Source: Janthinobacterium sp. UMAB-56 (GTDB taxonomy: Bacteria; Pseudomonadota; Gammaproteobacteria; Burkholderiales; Burkholderiaceae_D). Taken from it: 64,000 nt of DNA. Under the pieces are notes generated by a model. That model had not been told where the DNA came from, made no database searches, and saw nothing but the letters and a program-made list of their open reading frames with translations. Every line of letters begins with the position of its first letter. The first letter of the stretch is position 1. A program made the position numbers and the translations under genes. The stretch is from NCBI RefSeq assembly GCF_900095265.1, contig NZ_LT607669.1, positions 43,064-107,063 of the forward strand, in the 5' to 3' direction. Below, piece after piece: positions 7,982 to 17,270 of the stretch.

Positions 7982-9229
7982 TCACTTGATTCCATCGGCC
8001 TGGCCCGCACGGGCCACGCGGCCTGGCGTTTCTCGCTCCCAACTCTCGATCAGATCGATCGCGTCCTGTTCCGTGTAGCCCATGGTCGTGTCGACGCTGG
8101 CATGGCCCAGCGACGTGGCCACGCTTCGCAGATCCTGACCCGACAAGAGCGACGTCATCGCGAACGTATGCCGCAGCCAGTGTGCCGATACTCGATCCAG
8201 GTGCGCGGCGCTTGCGCCATCGCCGGCCTGCTCCAGCAGAAGGACTGCATCCCGTATCCGGCCTTTGATGATGCCATGCAGTCCTTGCCGGCTCCCCACG
8301 TCGCGCCATTCACCAAACAGCCGTCGGTCCGACGCGCTCTTGATCCGGCTCCCGCTCTCCCTTTTTTTGGTGCGCACGGACAGCACAAGCCCATACTGCT
8401 GGGGGTTCGGTCCAGGCATCGGATCCAGTCCGAACGCGCGCCGGTAGGCAATAAAAGCTTCCAGGAACGCCACGCTCACCGGTACCGTGCGCTGTTTGCC
8501 GCCCTTGGCCGTCTCTGCCTTGACCGTCATGGCCCAATAGGTGTTGCCGCTGTTGGGGTTGTACAGCAACCCGACGGCATCCATTTTAGCCCCGATGAGT
8601 TCCGACGCCCTCAGTCCCGACTCGCGCAGGCAAATGAAGATGAAGCAGTCGCGCACGTAAATCTGATGGTCTTTCTGGGTTGGCTGCGGCGCCTCCGCCA
8701 TCACCTGCAGCACCAGGTCAAACAAATCATCCCCCACGGCGCGTTTTTTGTCCAAGCGGCGCTGCTTCGGCGCTTGGACGAGCGCCATCGGATCGAGGCG
8801 CAGATAGCCGGTGCGATGCAGGGCACTGAACATGGCCTTGGTAAAGCGCATGATGTCGGACTGGGTGCTGACGCCGGGCTGCTTCTGGAACGGTGAGTAG
8901 TCTGGCGCACCAGGTGCGATATTGATAGTACGCAAGGACGAAGCAGGCAGCTGCGCGAGGTAGTTGCGGAAGGCTTTCACATCTTGCAGGGTCCAGGTCG
9001 ACGGCGGGCGTCCCAGTTCGCGCTCGCAGTACCAGCGCAGCTTGGCCAGGTGGTAGCGGTAGGTTTTGAGCGTTTCATTGGAACCGCTTCTGCTGTTGTC
9101 GGCCACCGCGGCCAGCCACACATTGATCGCTTCCCAGTCGTTGGCGACGGGCCCCAGGCTGTGCACCGGCTGGGGGGCGGCGACCGCGAGCTGGCCGGCG
9201 CCGTGGGCGTAGGGCGTCAGTCCAGTCAT
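7982..9229 (-). CDS. Tyrosine recombinase / site-specific integrase
   Basis: 415 residues. The N-terminal SAM-like core-binding domain (residues about 30-150) is followed by the catalytic domain: RESGLRASELIG (catalytic Arg), SAHWLRHTFAMTSL (His-x-x-Arg), LGHASVDTT and the nucleophile in TMGYT. All usual catalytic positions are present. It overlaps the upstream coiled-coil gene by ATGA, so the two are translationally coupled. The target site is unknown. Confidence 0.88.
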   Translation of the reverse strand: MTGLTPYAHGAGQLAVAAPQPVHSLGPVANDWEAINVWLAAVADNSRSGSNETLKTYRYHLAKLRWYCERELGRPPSTWTLQDVKAFRNYLAQLPASSLRTINIAPGAPDYSPFQKQPGVSTQSDIMRFTKAMFSALHRTGYLRLDPMALVQAPKQRRLDKKRAVGDDLFDLVLQVMAEAPQPTQKDHQIYVRDCFIFICLRESGLRASELIGAKMDAVGLLYNPNSGNTYWAMTVKAETAKGGKQRTVPVSVAFLEAFIAYRRAFGLDPMPGPNPQQYGLVLSVRTKKRESGSRIKSASDRRLFGEWRDVGSRQGLHGIIKGRIRDAVLLLEQAGDGASAAHLDRVSAHWLRHTFAMTSLLSGQDLRSVATSLGHASVDTTMGYTEQDAIDLIESWERETPGRVARAGQADGIK

Positions 9230-10116
9230 CGTGCAGGCGCTCCTTTGCTGAACGCCATTTGCCGGTACATGTCCACTTGCTGCTCCTTGTCCTTGAGTTG
9301 TTGCTCCAGCTGCGCGCAGCGTTCTTTGGCCCCGCGCGTTTCTCCGCGCACGCCATCGATGGCCTGCATGGCAAACTGCCGGCTGCCATGCAGTTCTTCC
9401 GCCATCGCGCCCAGCGCCGCCGCCTGGTCCTTGACGTTCTGGTACAGCGCCGCCAGCTCGCGCGCACGCTCCTCTGCCTGGGTGGCGGCAGCTTGCACCT
9501 CGAGCGCCATCCGGGCGGCCTGCGCCCGCGTTTCATTTAAATCCTCTTCGGTGACGGCGAGACGCTCGCGCAGATAGTCGTTGTGGGCTTGCAAGCCGGC
9601 CGAACGATCCTGGCCTGCGAACGCCCGATCCTGTTGATCCAGTCGCGCTGACAGGTGGTGCAGCAAGCTGATGATCTGCTGGAGCTCGAGTCCGGTTTCC
9701 CGCGCCGGCGCCGGTGCTGGCACCGATGGCGCTGCCTCAGCTGCCGGCAGTGGCGTTGCCGCAGCGATGCCGACGGCCACCGCGCGGCTTTTCAGCTCAT
9801 GCTCAAGCAAGTTTTTTTCGGTCTCGAGCGTGGTCGTTGACGGCGTGCGCTCGGGCGCGTACGCCTGCAGCAGCTTGCGATAGGTCCCTGCGCTGTAGAT
9901 GCGCCCGGTCGCGTGGTGCACCGCCCGTAGAAAATCGTGCACGAACGGACGATGCTGGCGGGGGTTGTTGGCGTGACGGGTACGCATATCGCCCAGTTGC
10001 ATCACCAGGCTGCGCGCCTCATCGTCGGTGAGCGCAAAACGCGGCCGGCCGGCGTTGCGCGGCAGCGATGCCGGTGCTGGCGGCGGTGGGAACAGCGGGT
10101 CTGATGGTGGTTGCAT
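9226..10116 (-). CDS. Coiled-coil protein with a KfrA-type N-terminal DNA-binding region
   Basis: 296 residues. A proline-rich start precedes GRPRFALTDDEARSLVMQLG and HRPFVHDFLRAVHHATGRIY, a helical DNA-binding-like block. From residue about 165 the chain is a long heptad-rich coiled coil (ERLAVTEEDLNETRAQAARM and onward, rich in A, E, Q, R). KfrA-like plasmid proteins have this layout. The 4-base overlap with the recombinase suggests an accessory role in recombination or in organising DNA at its sites; this is inference. Confidence 0.6.
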   Translation of the reverse strand: MQPPSDPLFPPPPAPASLPRNAGRPRFALTDDEARSLVMQLGDMRTRHANNPRQHRPFVHDFLRAVHHATGRIYSAGTYRKLLQAYAPERTPSTTTLETEKNLLEHELKSRAVAVGIAAATPLPAAEAAPSVPAPAPARETGLELQQIISLLHHLSARLDQQDRAFAGQDRSAGLQAHNDYLRERLAVTEEDLNETRAQAARMALEVQAAATQAEERARELAALYQNVKDQAAALGAMAEELHGSRQFAMQAIDGVRGETRGAKERCAQLEQQLKDKEQQVDMYRQMAFSKGAPAR

Positions 10117-10748
10117 GGTGCGCGCAATTGATCGGGTGGGCCAGCGCGGACATCACGGCGGCGTGGGTGAAAAAGAGCATAGCACGACCAGCCAGACAGC
10201 GGTATTTAAACCGGTATTTTTCATGCATAAACGTACCTGTAATTTACCCTATAATACTTAGCCTATATTAAGTATTGTAGATAGGAAGGATCGCTTCTGG
10301 GGAAATTATGGCGTACACCGACATCATTCGGAGGTGTTTTGCGACATCATCTGTCGCCAAACAATACGGTCTCACATCAGACCATACGCTTCGACATGAT
10401 CTAAAATAGTTGGACGTCGGCTTCTATAATCAACATCGATCTATTGGCGAAAAATAATAAAGATTGATAAAAAGTAAAAATTGGCACAAAGCGTCACGCT
10501 TGATCGCTGACTGTTTCAGCGTCCTGGTACATTGGACGTTCATTTTGGCTCCATGTAGCCCTGCTCAGGCTTACCCGCGTATTGACCATTTTGTCGGTGT
10601 CATGTTGGGCAGCGCGCAGCGCGAGTTGGATCAATGCATCATAAACAACACATTGCTTTCACCGACCAACCCACTTGTAGAACAACCGACACGTTACAAC
10701 GTTAGAACAATGTCCTGGCCACCGGCCTCCTCCACAGCAGGGGCGACA
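10117..10748. other. No convincing gene; spacer before the AbiE-like operon
   Basis: A 33-codon frame at 10309-10410 (ATGGCGTAC to TAG, preceded by GGGGAAATT) reads SVAKQYGLTSDHTLRHD and might be the tip of a lost transposase. A longer frame at 10464-10790 runs through the operator palindrome and has no family features. AT-rich stretches at 10240-10290 and 10430-10490 could hold promoters. Nothing can be assigned. Confidence 0.4.
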
Positions 10749-10824
10749 AGATTAGCTGTACAGCTAATCTGCAAATTTCAGCTAAATTAGGTATTTGCTT
10801 TATATTAGCTGTGCAGCTAATATA
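10749..10824 (+). promoter_or_regulatory. Paired palindromic operators of the AbiE-like system
   Basis: A perfect 22-bp palindrome at 10749-10770 (core ATTAGCTGTACAGCTAAT) and a near-copy at 10801-10824 (core ATTAGCTGTGCAGCTAAT, arms perfect, centre changed) are spaced about five helical turns apart. A third half-site, CAGCTAAATTAG, lies between them. They end 6 bases before the ATG. This is the arrangement expected for autorepression by the winged-helix protein encoded by the first gene. Confidence 0.7.
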
Positions 10825-10830
10825 GGACAT

Positions 10831-11946
10831 ATGGATAACAAATATATTTCTCTATTGCACGATTTCACTCGCACTCTGCGGAGTACTACTGGCTTCCATG
10901 CAGGCCATGAAACACTCGAGGTGCCATTTGGCGATCGCCGTCAAAACGCACAGCTGGATGCATTGCTGGAAACAACTACGCCGGACGGGCGCACCTGCGT
11001 ATTGGCCATCGAGATGAAACGCATAGCCTATCCACGCGATGTCCGTATGGCCATCAGCCACCTGATGGCGTATCGCACTACAGCCCCTCATGACACGCAA
11101 GTTGAACTGTGCTTGGTCGCAGAAACGATCAGCCCAGGTTCACGCGACGCTCTGCGCAAAGCGGGCATCAACTATTACGATCAAAGCGGAACGCTGTATT
11201 TCAGACATCAGACGTGGTTAGTGGATATTGAACGCGCACCGCTACGACCAGCGCGTAAAAAGGAGATCGCGCTGTTTAGCGGGGCACGTGAACAGGTCAT
11301 CCATGCCCTACTCCACCACTGGTATAGCAAACATGATGAGGGGTACCTATCTGGATCGGAGCTCGCTTTGCTCGCACAGACATCGACCTATACCGTGTCG
11401 AGCACGATGCAGGCCTTAGAGCAGCTTGACTTCGTCGAATCCAAAGGTGCTGGCCCTAGTCAGCGCCGCCGCCTGCGTGATCCTGCTGCACTCCTCGATG
11501 CATGGGCCGAGGAATGGTCCCGGCGGCGGGAAGTGAAGACACGATGGTACACGTATGCGCACAAGGGGAACATCACCGATCAGGTCATTGAAGGATTCGT
11601 CGAACACGCCCAGCAGGAATGGGCGCTCACCGGGGCCGCTGCCGCCAACACCATCGTACCGCGGTTGACCAACGTTGATCGGGTGGAAGTCATCGTTCAG
11701 CCAGGCGAGGCGGAGCAGCTGGCGTCTGCAATGGGGCTGTCTCAAGCGGAAAAAGGCGCCAACGTAGTGATGATCGAACGAACCGGCGCGTCATTCCTGT
11801 TCCTGGACGAGCATCCTGAACGCCCACACTCCCGCTTTGCCAGCCGATTCATACAGTATCTGGATCTTCTCAACGGCTACGGCCGCAACAAAGAGCTCGC
11901 GGAAGAGTTCCGCACACAAGCGCTTAAAATAGGAAGCAGCAAATGA
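10831..11946 (+). CDS. AbiEi-type antitoxin/regulator with a PD-(D/E)XK-like N-terminus
   Basis: 371 residues from the ATG just after the second operator; an earlier start at 10795 would translate the operator. Residues about 25-140 hold LDALLETTT, VLAIEMKRIAYPRDVRMAI and SRDALRKAGINYYDQSGTLY, a D...ExK restriction-endonuclease-like pattern. A winged helix follows (YLSGSELALLAQTSTYTVSS). The C-terminal part resembles AbiEi proteins. In type IV systems AbiEi represses the operon and counters AbiEii. Whether the nuclease-like fold cuts DNA is unknown. The stop overlaps the next start by ATGA. Confidence 0.65.
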   Translation: MDNKYISLLHDFTRTLRSTTGFHAGHETLEVPFGDRRQNAQLDALLETTTPDGRTCVLAIEMKRIAYPRDVRMAISHLMAYRTTAPHDTQVELCLVAETISPGSRDALRKAGINYYDQSGTLYFRHQTWLVDIERAPLRPARKKEIALFSGAREQVIHALLHHWYSKHDEGYLSGSELALLAQTSTYTVSSTMQALEQLDFVESKGAGPSQRRRLRDPAALLDAWAEEWSRRREVKTRWYTYAHKGNITDQVIEGFVEHAQQEWALTGAAAANTIVPRLTNVDRVEVIVQPGEAEQLASAMGLSQAEKGANVVMIERTGASFLFLDEHPERPHSRFASRFIQYLDLLNGYGRNKELAEEFRTQALKIGSSK

Positions 11947-12860
11947 ACACGAAACATAAGACCGCGGCACAGTACAGCACCGTTCACACCACGGCGTGTG
12001 AGATCGCATTTGTCGCACTGCTGCGCGCATTTGGTGCATTGAAGAAAGATTTGCGGCTGGTGGGGGGCTTGGTTCCGCGCTATTTGATTCCGTCACAGCC
12101 GCCGGAAATTCCGGAGCACGCCGGCACGACGGACGTAGACGTCGTTCTCAACATTACGGTACTCGCCGCGAAAGGCACTTACGATAAGCTGAAGCGGCAA
12201 CTGAAAGACGGAGGATTCGTCCGATATCAACCTGACCCAAAAGGTCCGGTGAGTTCCTGGCAATGGGTATACGACACCGGCGGCATACCTATTGTCGTTG
12301 AATTCCTACAACACACGGACGACCCGGGCCAGAGTTCCTTTCTCATGGAAATTGATGGCGAGGATGTATCCGCGTGCCAGATCCTGTATGCCGGTATCGC
12401 ACATGACTGGTTTGAAGAAAAGGAAATCGTTGTCGAACTTCCCAACAACGGCGGGATGGTCAAGGAGACTATCCGCTACGCAGATGCGGTTGCCTTCATC
12501 ATCTTGAAGGCGCTCGCTTTCAGTTCCCGTCATGAACGCAAAGATGCCGCGGACCTTATCCATGTCATGCGCTACTCGGGCAGCATCGAATCCCTCGCTA
12601 GCAAATTCGTCGAACGCCTAGCCAGTGGGCTCCATGCTGACGCCATTGAGCACGCACTAGTGGTACTGATGGAAAACTTCTGCGACGAGCCAGATATTCC
12701 TGGTTATCGCAAAGATGGTCCATCGGCCGTGGCCAACTTCCACGGACTGCAGGACGTCGATGACGAGACACGTATCCGTGAGCAGCGCAACGTCAGCGGT
12801 ATGATGGACCATTTCCTAAAGCAAGTGTCAAAACAGCGTGAAAATGGCGCCGCTGAATGA
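11943..12860 (+). CDS. AbiEii-like nucleotidyltransferase toxin
   Basis: 305 residues. LVGGLVPRYL (GG motif) followed by TTDVDVVLNI (DxD metal-binding pair) is the polymerase-beta-type nucleotidyltransferase signature. FIILKALAFSSRHERKDAADL resembles the K...D region conserved in AbiEii-type toxins. Known members modify tRNA and block translation. It is coupled to its partner by an ATGA overlap and followed by a GC palindrome terminator. Function is inferred from motif and operon. Confidence 0.65.
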   Translation: MNTKHKTAAQYSTVHTTACEIAFVALLRAFGALKKDLRLVGGLVPRYLIPSQPPEIPEHAGTTDVDVVLNITVLAAKGTYDKLKRQLKDGGFVRYQPDPKGPVSSWQWVYDTGGIPIVVEFLQHTDDPGQSSFLMEIDGEDVSACQILYAGIAHDWFEEKEIVVELPNNGGMVKETIRYADAVAFIILKALAFSSRHERKDAADLIHVMRYSGSIESLASKFVERLASGLHADAIEHALVVLMENFCDEPDIPGYRKDGPSAVANFHGLQDVDDETRIREQRNVSGMMDHFLKQVSKQRENGAAE

Positions 12861-12906
12861 TGAAGGCATCGCTTTATTGGCATGATCGTTATACGATCTA
12901 GCTTAC

Positions 12907-12920
12907 GGGGCCGCGGCCCC
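12907..12920 (+). terminator. Candidate terminator after the AbiE-like operon
   Basis: The perfect 14-base palindrome GGGGCCGCGGCCCC is followed by TTGTTTG, 46 bases after the last stop codon. The T tract is short, so termination strength is uncertain. Confidence 0.5.
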
Positions 12921-12978
12921 TTGTTTGTAGGTTTCCTCGACTTAGCTTTCGAAGATAGCTACTTTCAGATCATCACAC

Positions 12979-13779
12979 TTAAGCCAGATGTGCAACGGTA
13001 GAGGTAAGTACTACCTCCCCGGCAACACTGGCTGGATGCTGTGCCACGTACTGGATAGCGGATTGATTCAAGCCCTCGCTGAGTCTTCTAAGATAGCAAT
13101 CGCCCTTCGTTAAAACATAATTTGGACCGGCGACTGTACTCAGGAGCGTTACCAACTCTTCTCTCATCCAATCCTTGTCCGACCAGCTACGGACCATAGC
13201 CCGGTCGACCATATGGACGCCCCCTCCGACTTTGACTGCATGGTTGCCGAGTTTGTAGCAGCGCTCCTGCACTAATGACCTGTACAAAGCCATGTCCCCG
13301 CCTTCGAGTGACATGTAAGGTTTTGAAAGTATTTCGCTGATGTGATGAGGATGCGTCCCAGTCATCCAGCATACAAGTGCGTCAAACGAACCTGGCTGCA
13401 AATGTAGCTCAAGGTCAGAAGATAGAACATCTATTACAACGATCTTCACTTTCAGTCCTTGCCATGCGGAGAGATTTGACAGTTGATCGACCGAGATCAG
13501 TTCGACCGATATACCTTTGGCATTTAGGCGCTCACAGGTGCGATCAGCGCACGATTGGTTAGATTCAATCACCAGCACTTGGCGACCTGTACTGAGCAGA
13601 GCTTCTGTGCTGGCACCTGCGCCACAACCAACCTCAATGATTTTGTCGGCTTTCCCCAATCGTTCGTTCATCCACGTGTAATGCCCTGCTGCAGAGAAGG
13701 CAGCGGCGCTGCGCTCCCATTCTGAAGAATATTGGGCTGCGGTCATTGCCTGACCGAATCTCGGATGGATTTCATTCAT
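12979..13779 (-). CDS. Class I SAM-dependent methyltransferase
   Basis: 266 residues from ATG at 13779, chosen because GGGAAAAA lies 9 bases upstream and the longer frame reads back through a hairpin repeat. Motif I is EVGCGAGAST near residue 50, motif II LVIESNQSC and the later VVIDVLSSDLE. Target unknown: the C-terminal half (KVGGGVHMVDRAMV) shows no DNA-methylase DPPY or NPPF box, so a small molecule or protein substrate is more likely. It has the same ribosome binding site style and leader repeat as the small-gene array although it lies outside it. Confidence 0.75.
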   Translation of the reverse strand: MNEIHPRFGQAMTAAQYSSEWERSAAAFSAAGHYTWMNERLGKADKIIEVGCGAGASTEALLSTGRQVLVIESNQSCADRTCERLNAKGISVELISVDQLSNLSAWQGLKVKIVVIDVLSSDLELHLQPGSFDALVCWMTGTHPHHISEILSKPYMSLEGGDMALYRSLVQERCYKLGNHAVKVGGGVHMVDRAMVRSWSDKDWMREELVTLLSTVAGPNYVLTKGDCYLRRLSEGLNQSAIQYVAQHPASVAGEVVLTSTVAHLA

Positions 13780-13784
13780 ATCAT

Positions 13785-13862
13785 TTTTCCCGCTACTTGG
13801 CGGCCTTTCCAAATAGCCGGCTACCGGCCGGCGTCGGGGCGGCATCGCCACCAATTCGTTTT
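13785..13862 (-). repeat. Family B hairpin leader, long form
   Basis: Copy 1. It contains the CGCTA..GGCGGCCTTTCC block, then GCCGGCTACCGGCCGG and a G/C-rich tail ending in GTTTTCC. It lies directly upstream of the methyltransferase ribosome binding site. Confidence 0.7.
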
Positions 13863-13998
13863 CCTACATCGGCCGTGCCTGGATATGCGTGCATCCAGCG
13901 TATCAATGCAGCTTCACGCAGCCTTGTCAGCCGACTTTTCCACCGGTTGGTAGTCAACCAATGAATCGTCACGAGTTTTCTAGACACTCGCCAGTCGC

Positions 13999-14222
13999 TT
14001 AAAATATAGTTTTTTCGTAGTTCATGGGCGATAGCTGTTTGCTGAAGCTGTGCCTACGCTTTGGATTGTAGAACATCACAATGTAGTCAAAGGTAGCGCG
14101 GCGGGCTTCTTCTCATGTATTGTAGGTTTTCTGCGGATGCGCTCGCGTTTAGGCAATTGGAAGAAGTTCTTGACAACGGCATTGTCATGGCAATTTCCGC
14201 ACCTACTCATGCTCTGTTGCAG
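13999..14222 (-). pseudogene. IS3-family OrfB transposase, C-terminal remnant
   Basis: The minus strand reads MSRCGNCHDNAVVKNFFQL, PKRERIRRKTYNT, an in-frame TGA, EEARRATFDYIVMFYNPKRR and HSFSKQLSPMNYEK then TAA. This is the end of an IS3-type integrase core (DDE domain with the final Glu in the EEARR/FDY region). Only about 75 codons survive and they contain a stop. No terminal repeat was found. Confidence 0.8.
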
Positions 14223-14479
14223 ATTATGAAGAAATAGATCATGAATGCTTATGTGAAAAAGGGGATGCTCACGGCAGGACTAGTTCATCGGATGCCTTAT
14301 TCTGTTCGATTCAAGGCATTGAGCTGTTGTTGATGTTGGTCTCTCCCTTGCGGGCTTGGTCGCTGCTTCGCCTACCTAGCGTCTGAATCCATGTCCGAAT
14401 ATGTCCCATTTGAGAACGTGACTGGACAGCCGTGTGGCCTTATCGTTCCTCCGGTATTAATCAATTTATGGAGGAAACC

Positions 14480-14665
14480 ATGACGAAGCAGACAAAGGCA
14501 GTCCAGCGCAAAGCCACGACCGGCAAGATCCCGATGTCGCAGCACCGAGCCTCGGCTATCCAGAGCCGGATGATGAAGGACAAGGGTACGGTGTCAAAGA
14601 ACGATTTCGCGGCCCGCGCAGCACGCGCCTCGGCCAGCAATGGCAAGGCCGGCGGACGACAATGA
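14480..14665 (+). CDS. Small basic protein of unknown function
   Basis: 61 residues, rich in Lys, Arg, Ala and Ser (QRKATTGKIPMSQHRASAIQ). GGAGG lies 7 bases before the ATG; the longer frame from 14432 lacks a ribosome binding site. It overlaps the next gene by ATGA, so the two form a coupled operon. The charge suggests nucleic acid binding. No family recognised. Confidence 0.6.
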   Translation: MTKQTKAVQRKATTGKIPMSQHRASAIQSRMMKDKGTVSKNDFAARAARASASNGKAGGRQ

Positions 14666-15867
14666 GCGCCAGGCACGAAACGATGCGGAAAGACACTATC
14701 CAACTGGATCCCGCCAAGGTCTGCCTGCGCATCGCCGTGGCCGGCGGGCCGATCAAGGCTCACGCCGTGGGCATGAGCGAAAAGACCATCCACCGCATCA
14801 AGAAGGGAGCACCCACGAGCCTGGCCACGGCGCACCGGCTGGCGGCTAACCTTGGCACGACCGTCGAGGACTTGCTACTTCCGCCCGGACGCGACGAAGT
14901 GGAACGGCAGTTGCCGCGTAACTGGCTGTACGAGAGCGTTGCACCGTCCGGCGAGGTGCGCCGGCATTTCCCGGCACAGCTCGCCATCGGCGGCGGCCAC
15001 GAGGGCTACGTCGTCGACGGGCCGCCATCTGGCTGGCAAGACCCGCTCGACGCGCTGCTGAAGTGGCACACACAAGGCGGCAGGAAGATCGTCCTGCGCC
15101 GTTCAGCACATGCTTACCTGGTGGAGCTGCACTATTATGAATACAGGCCGGACCATGCACAGGAACTCGATTACTTCGGGGCGAGCGCCTGCCGGTTCTT
15201 CGCGCTAGCGCGCACCGGCGACGATTTCAGGAAAGCGGCGTTGAACGAGTTCCATGCCGACTGGATCTGGGGCGACTTGCGGCGCCTGGCAATGGAGAGA
15301 GCTGATATCGTCGACGTGGAAGGGGGCATCGCTCCCGCACACCCGCGCGACTACGTGCCGGTCGCACGCTTCTACCGGGGCATGATCGCACGGCGCAAAA
15401 TGGAAGGCATGCGCGTGTTCGACCAGTTGCATCGTGACTTCCGGCGGGCATTGATCGAGTATCTGGACGGACTGGATCCGCGCCGGGTACACGTGTCGAC
15501 GCACGGCTTGGGCATCCAGATCCGGATCGCCGCCGTTCGGCCGGCTGTGTACGATCCGTATTGGCAGGAAGACGAACTGTGCATCGAGGTCGACCTGGCG
15601 TGGTGGATGCCAGACGGCCGCCTGGCGCCCGCACCGTGGCGCCATGAACACCGTGAACGCATCGTCGCCGCACTCGCCGAGCGCAACTGGGCGGCCGTCT
15701 ATTCCCCAGGCCTGCCGCTAGCCCACCCAATGAACAGCCAGGACGGCGAGGAAGATCCGCCGCTGGCGCCTGACTTGCACGTCCCATACCGCGTGGCGGA
15801 GGCCGTCAAGGCCCTGTACAGCCCAGTGCCCGAAGAATGGGATGGATCGGTCAATATTTCCGCTTAA
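14662..15867 (+). CDS. HTH protein with a large unknown C-terminal domain
   Basis: 401 residues. Residues about 20-75 form an XRE-like HTH (AGGPIKAHAVGMSEKTIHRI then TAHRLAANLGTTVEDLL). Residues 90-400 are unrecognised and rich in Trp, Tyr, His and Arg (WLYESVAPSGEVRRHF, HADWIWGDLRRLAMERADIV). The gene is much richer in G+C than the surrounding spacers, suggesting separate acquisition. It may be a sensor-type repressor or the large half of a two-gene system with the 61-residue protein. Confidence 0.6.
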   Translation: MSARHETMRKDTIQLDPAKVCLRIAVAGGPIKAHAVGMSEKTIHRIKKGAPTSLATAHRLAANLGTTVEDLLLPPGRDEVERQLPRNWLYESVAPSGEVRRHFPAQLAIGGGHEGYVVDGPPSGWQDPLDALLKWHTQGGRKIVLRRSAHAYLVELHYYEYRPDHAQELDYFGASACRFFALARTGDDFRKAALNEFHADWIWGDLRRLAMERADIVDVEGGIAPAHPRDYVPVARFYRGMIARRKMEGMRVFDQLHRDFRRALIEYLDGLDPRRVHVSTHGLGIQIRIAAVRPAVYDPYWQEDELCIEVDLAWWMPDGRLAPAPWRHEHRERIVAALAERNWAAVYSPGLPLAHPMNSQDGEEDPPLAPDLHVPYRVAEAVKALYSPVPEEWDGSVNISA

Positions 15868-16261
15868 TTCGTTCCTGCCACCCCAGCGCCGCCACAATCC
15901 GGTCCGCGACGATGCACAATTGAGCGATGACGACCAGCTGTGAGGCGTGCGCCTTAAGCGGCTCGGCGGAACGCTGCTACACAACGTAGAAGCGCACGTG
16001 CGTCACTGTCTAACGAGGTTCTTGATCAAAGAGCGCTGTGGGGCGAAAGCGGCGCGTCGACCAGGTATAAAAATTGCGCGCGCAGTTTCAAATTTTATAG
16101 GCGCAAGCTATGAACTTTGGCACCCTAGGCAAGTGATTGTGTCAAAATCTATTGTTCGTAGGCAACTTGATGCCCTCCTACATACCCAATAGCGATCACG
16201 CCGAAGGCCATCAGGATGAATTCGTGAGTCTTTTTTTTTTCGAAATCTAGCTGAGGAGAAC
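15868..16261. other. No gene seen
   Basis: 394 bases with only short random frames. The final 40 bases are AT-rich and carry GAGGAG for the next gene; 16058-16110 holds GGTATAAAAATTGCGCGCGC, a possible promoter area. Confidence 0.4.
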
Positions 16262-16879
16262 ATGAATAATTGGCTCAAAAAATTATATTTTTGCAAGTTT
16301 CGTAATATCGGGGGTAAATACCACCTGTGGGTAGTCGCAGGTACGATGTTGATCGCAATGGGGCTGCTAGCGATCGTTGCAATCCGATACGATAGCCCTC
16401 CCGAGTTCGTTTTTTTTCCAGTTGTTACGCTGATAATCTACGCTTACCTCCGCACCATGTGGTCGTATCAACAAACAAACATGATGCTCACTCCCAATGG
16501 TGATGGTCGGTGGAGCATACACATGGCTCCACTCGTATCTTTTATCCCATGCTTCTATGCACGGCAATCAAGAGGGTTTATCCTGGATGGGACATTAGCT
16601 ATCCTAAAGGCTGGAAAGTCCCATGGCTTAACAGGGTCAGTGATACTGCAAAGCCATTTACTTGGTAATGAGCGTACGCGTAGTAAATTAGCACAGCAAC
16701 TCGCGTTGGAATTACCGTGGTGCAAAATAACACCCTTAGCGCAAACAACCAAGTTAGGTCGTTTTAATGCATGGACACTTTCACAGACGCGCAATGCACG
16801 GCTAAAACAAAGCGTCAGTGGAAAGAAAAGAGAATTTAGCAAAGACCGTCCGGTTGGAATGATTGCTATCGAAAACTGA
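16262..16879 (+). CDS. Membrane protein of unknown function
   Basis: 205 residues with two hydrophobic segments at about 22-42 (LWVVAGTMLIAMGLLAIVAI) and 49-66 (FVFFPVVTLIIYAYLRTM), then a soluble basic C-terminal part. GAGGAG precedes the ATG. No family recognised. It is the last plus-strand gene before the minus-strand array. Confidence 0.6.
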   Translation: MNNWLKKLYFCKFRNIGGKYHLWVVAGTMLIAMGLLAIVAIRYDSPPEFVFFPVVTLIIYAYLRTMWSYQQTNMMLTPNGDGRWSIHMAPLVSFIPCFYARQSRGFILDGTLAILKAGKSHGLTGSVILQSHLLGNERTRSKLAQQLALELPWCKITPLAQTTKLGRFNAWTLSQTRNARLKQSVSGKKREFSKDRPVGMIAIEN

Positions 16880-17270
16880 AATGTGACATAGTTTTTCAGT
16901 GGATCGAATGGCGTCCTCTTGAAGGCGTCATCAGGGCCGCTCCTCCCTAGGTTCGAATGGCTCGCCGCTCAGGATTACTTTTAGCCGCCCTCCCTGAGCG
17001 TCAGCTGCTGCCGATGTTCGGCAAGGAAGGCCCGCTGGCGCGCGTTGTACGGCGGCGGCTCCAGTATCGCGTGCTAGATACCTCGAACCTTAAGCAGTGT
17101 TCTTCCAGTGCAGTTTCATCAATACCAACAACATATCATCGTCGTGAAACGAGAAATAGTCCATCTCGAACGGGAATAGGTAAATTCCAGTAACTCGGCT
17201 GAAGCATATCGGCGCCGCTCTTGTGGGCTGCGGCGCTCACCTTAGCGCATATTACTCAAGCAGTCTACGA
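16880..17270. other. No gene seen; boundary before the small-gene array
   Basis: Mixed-composition DNA between the converging transcripts. A short frame at 16957-17193 has no family features. No clear terminator for the array was found here, although this is where it should end. Confidence 0.4.

Noticed and set aside
10464..10790. 108-codon plus frame upstream of the AbiE-like pair
   Set aside because: It translates the operator palindrome and has no ribosome binding site or recognisable sequence.
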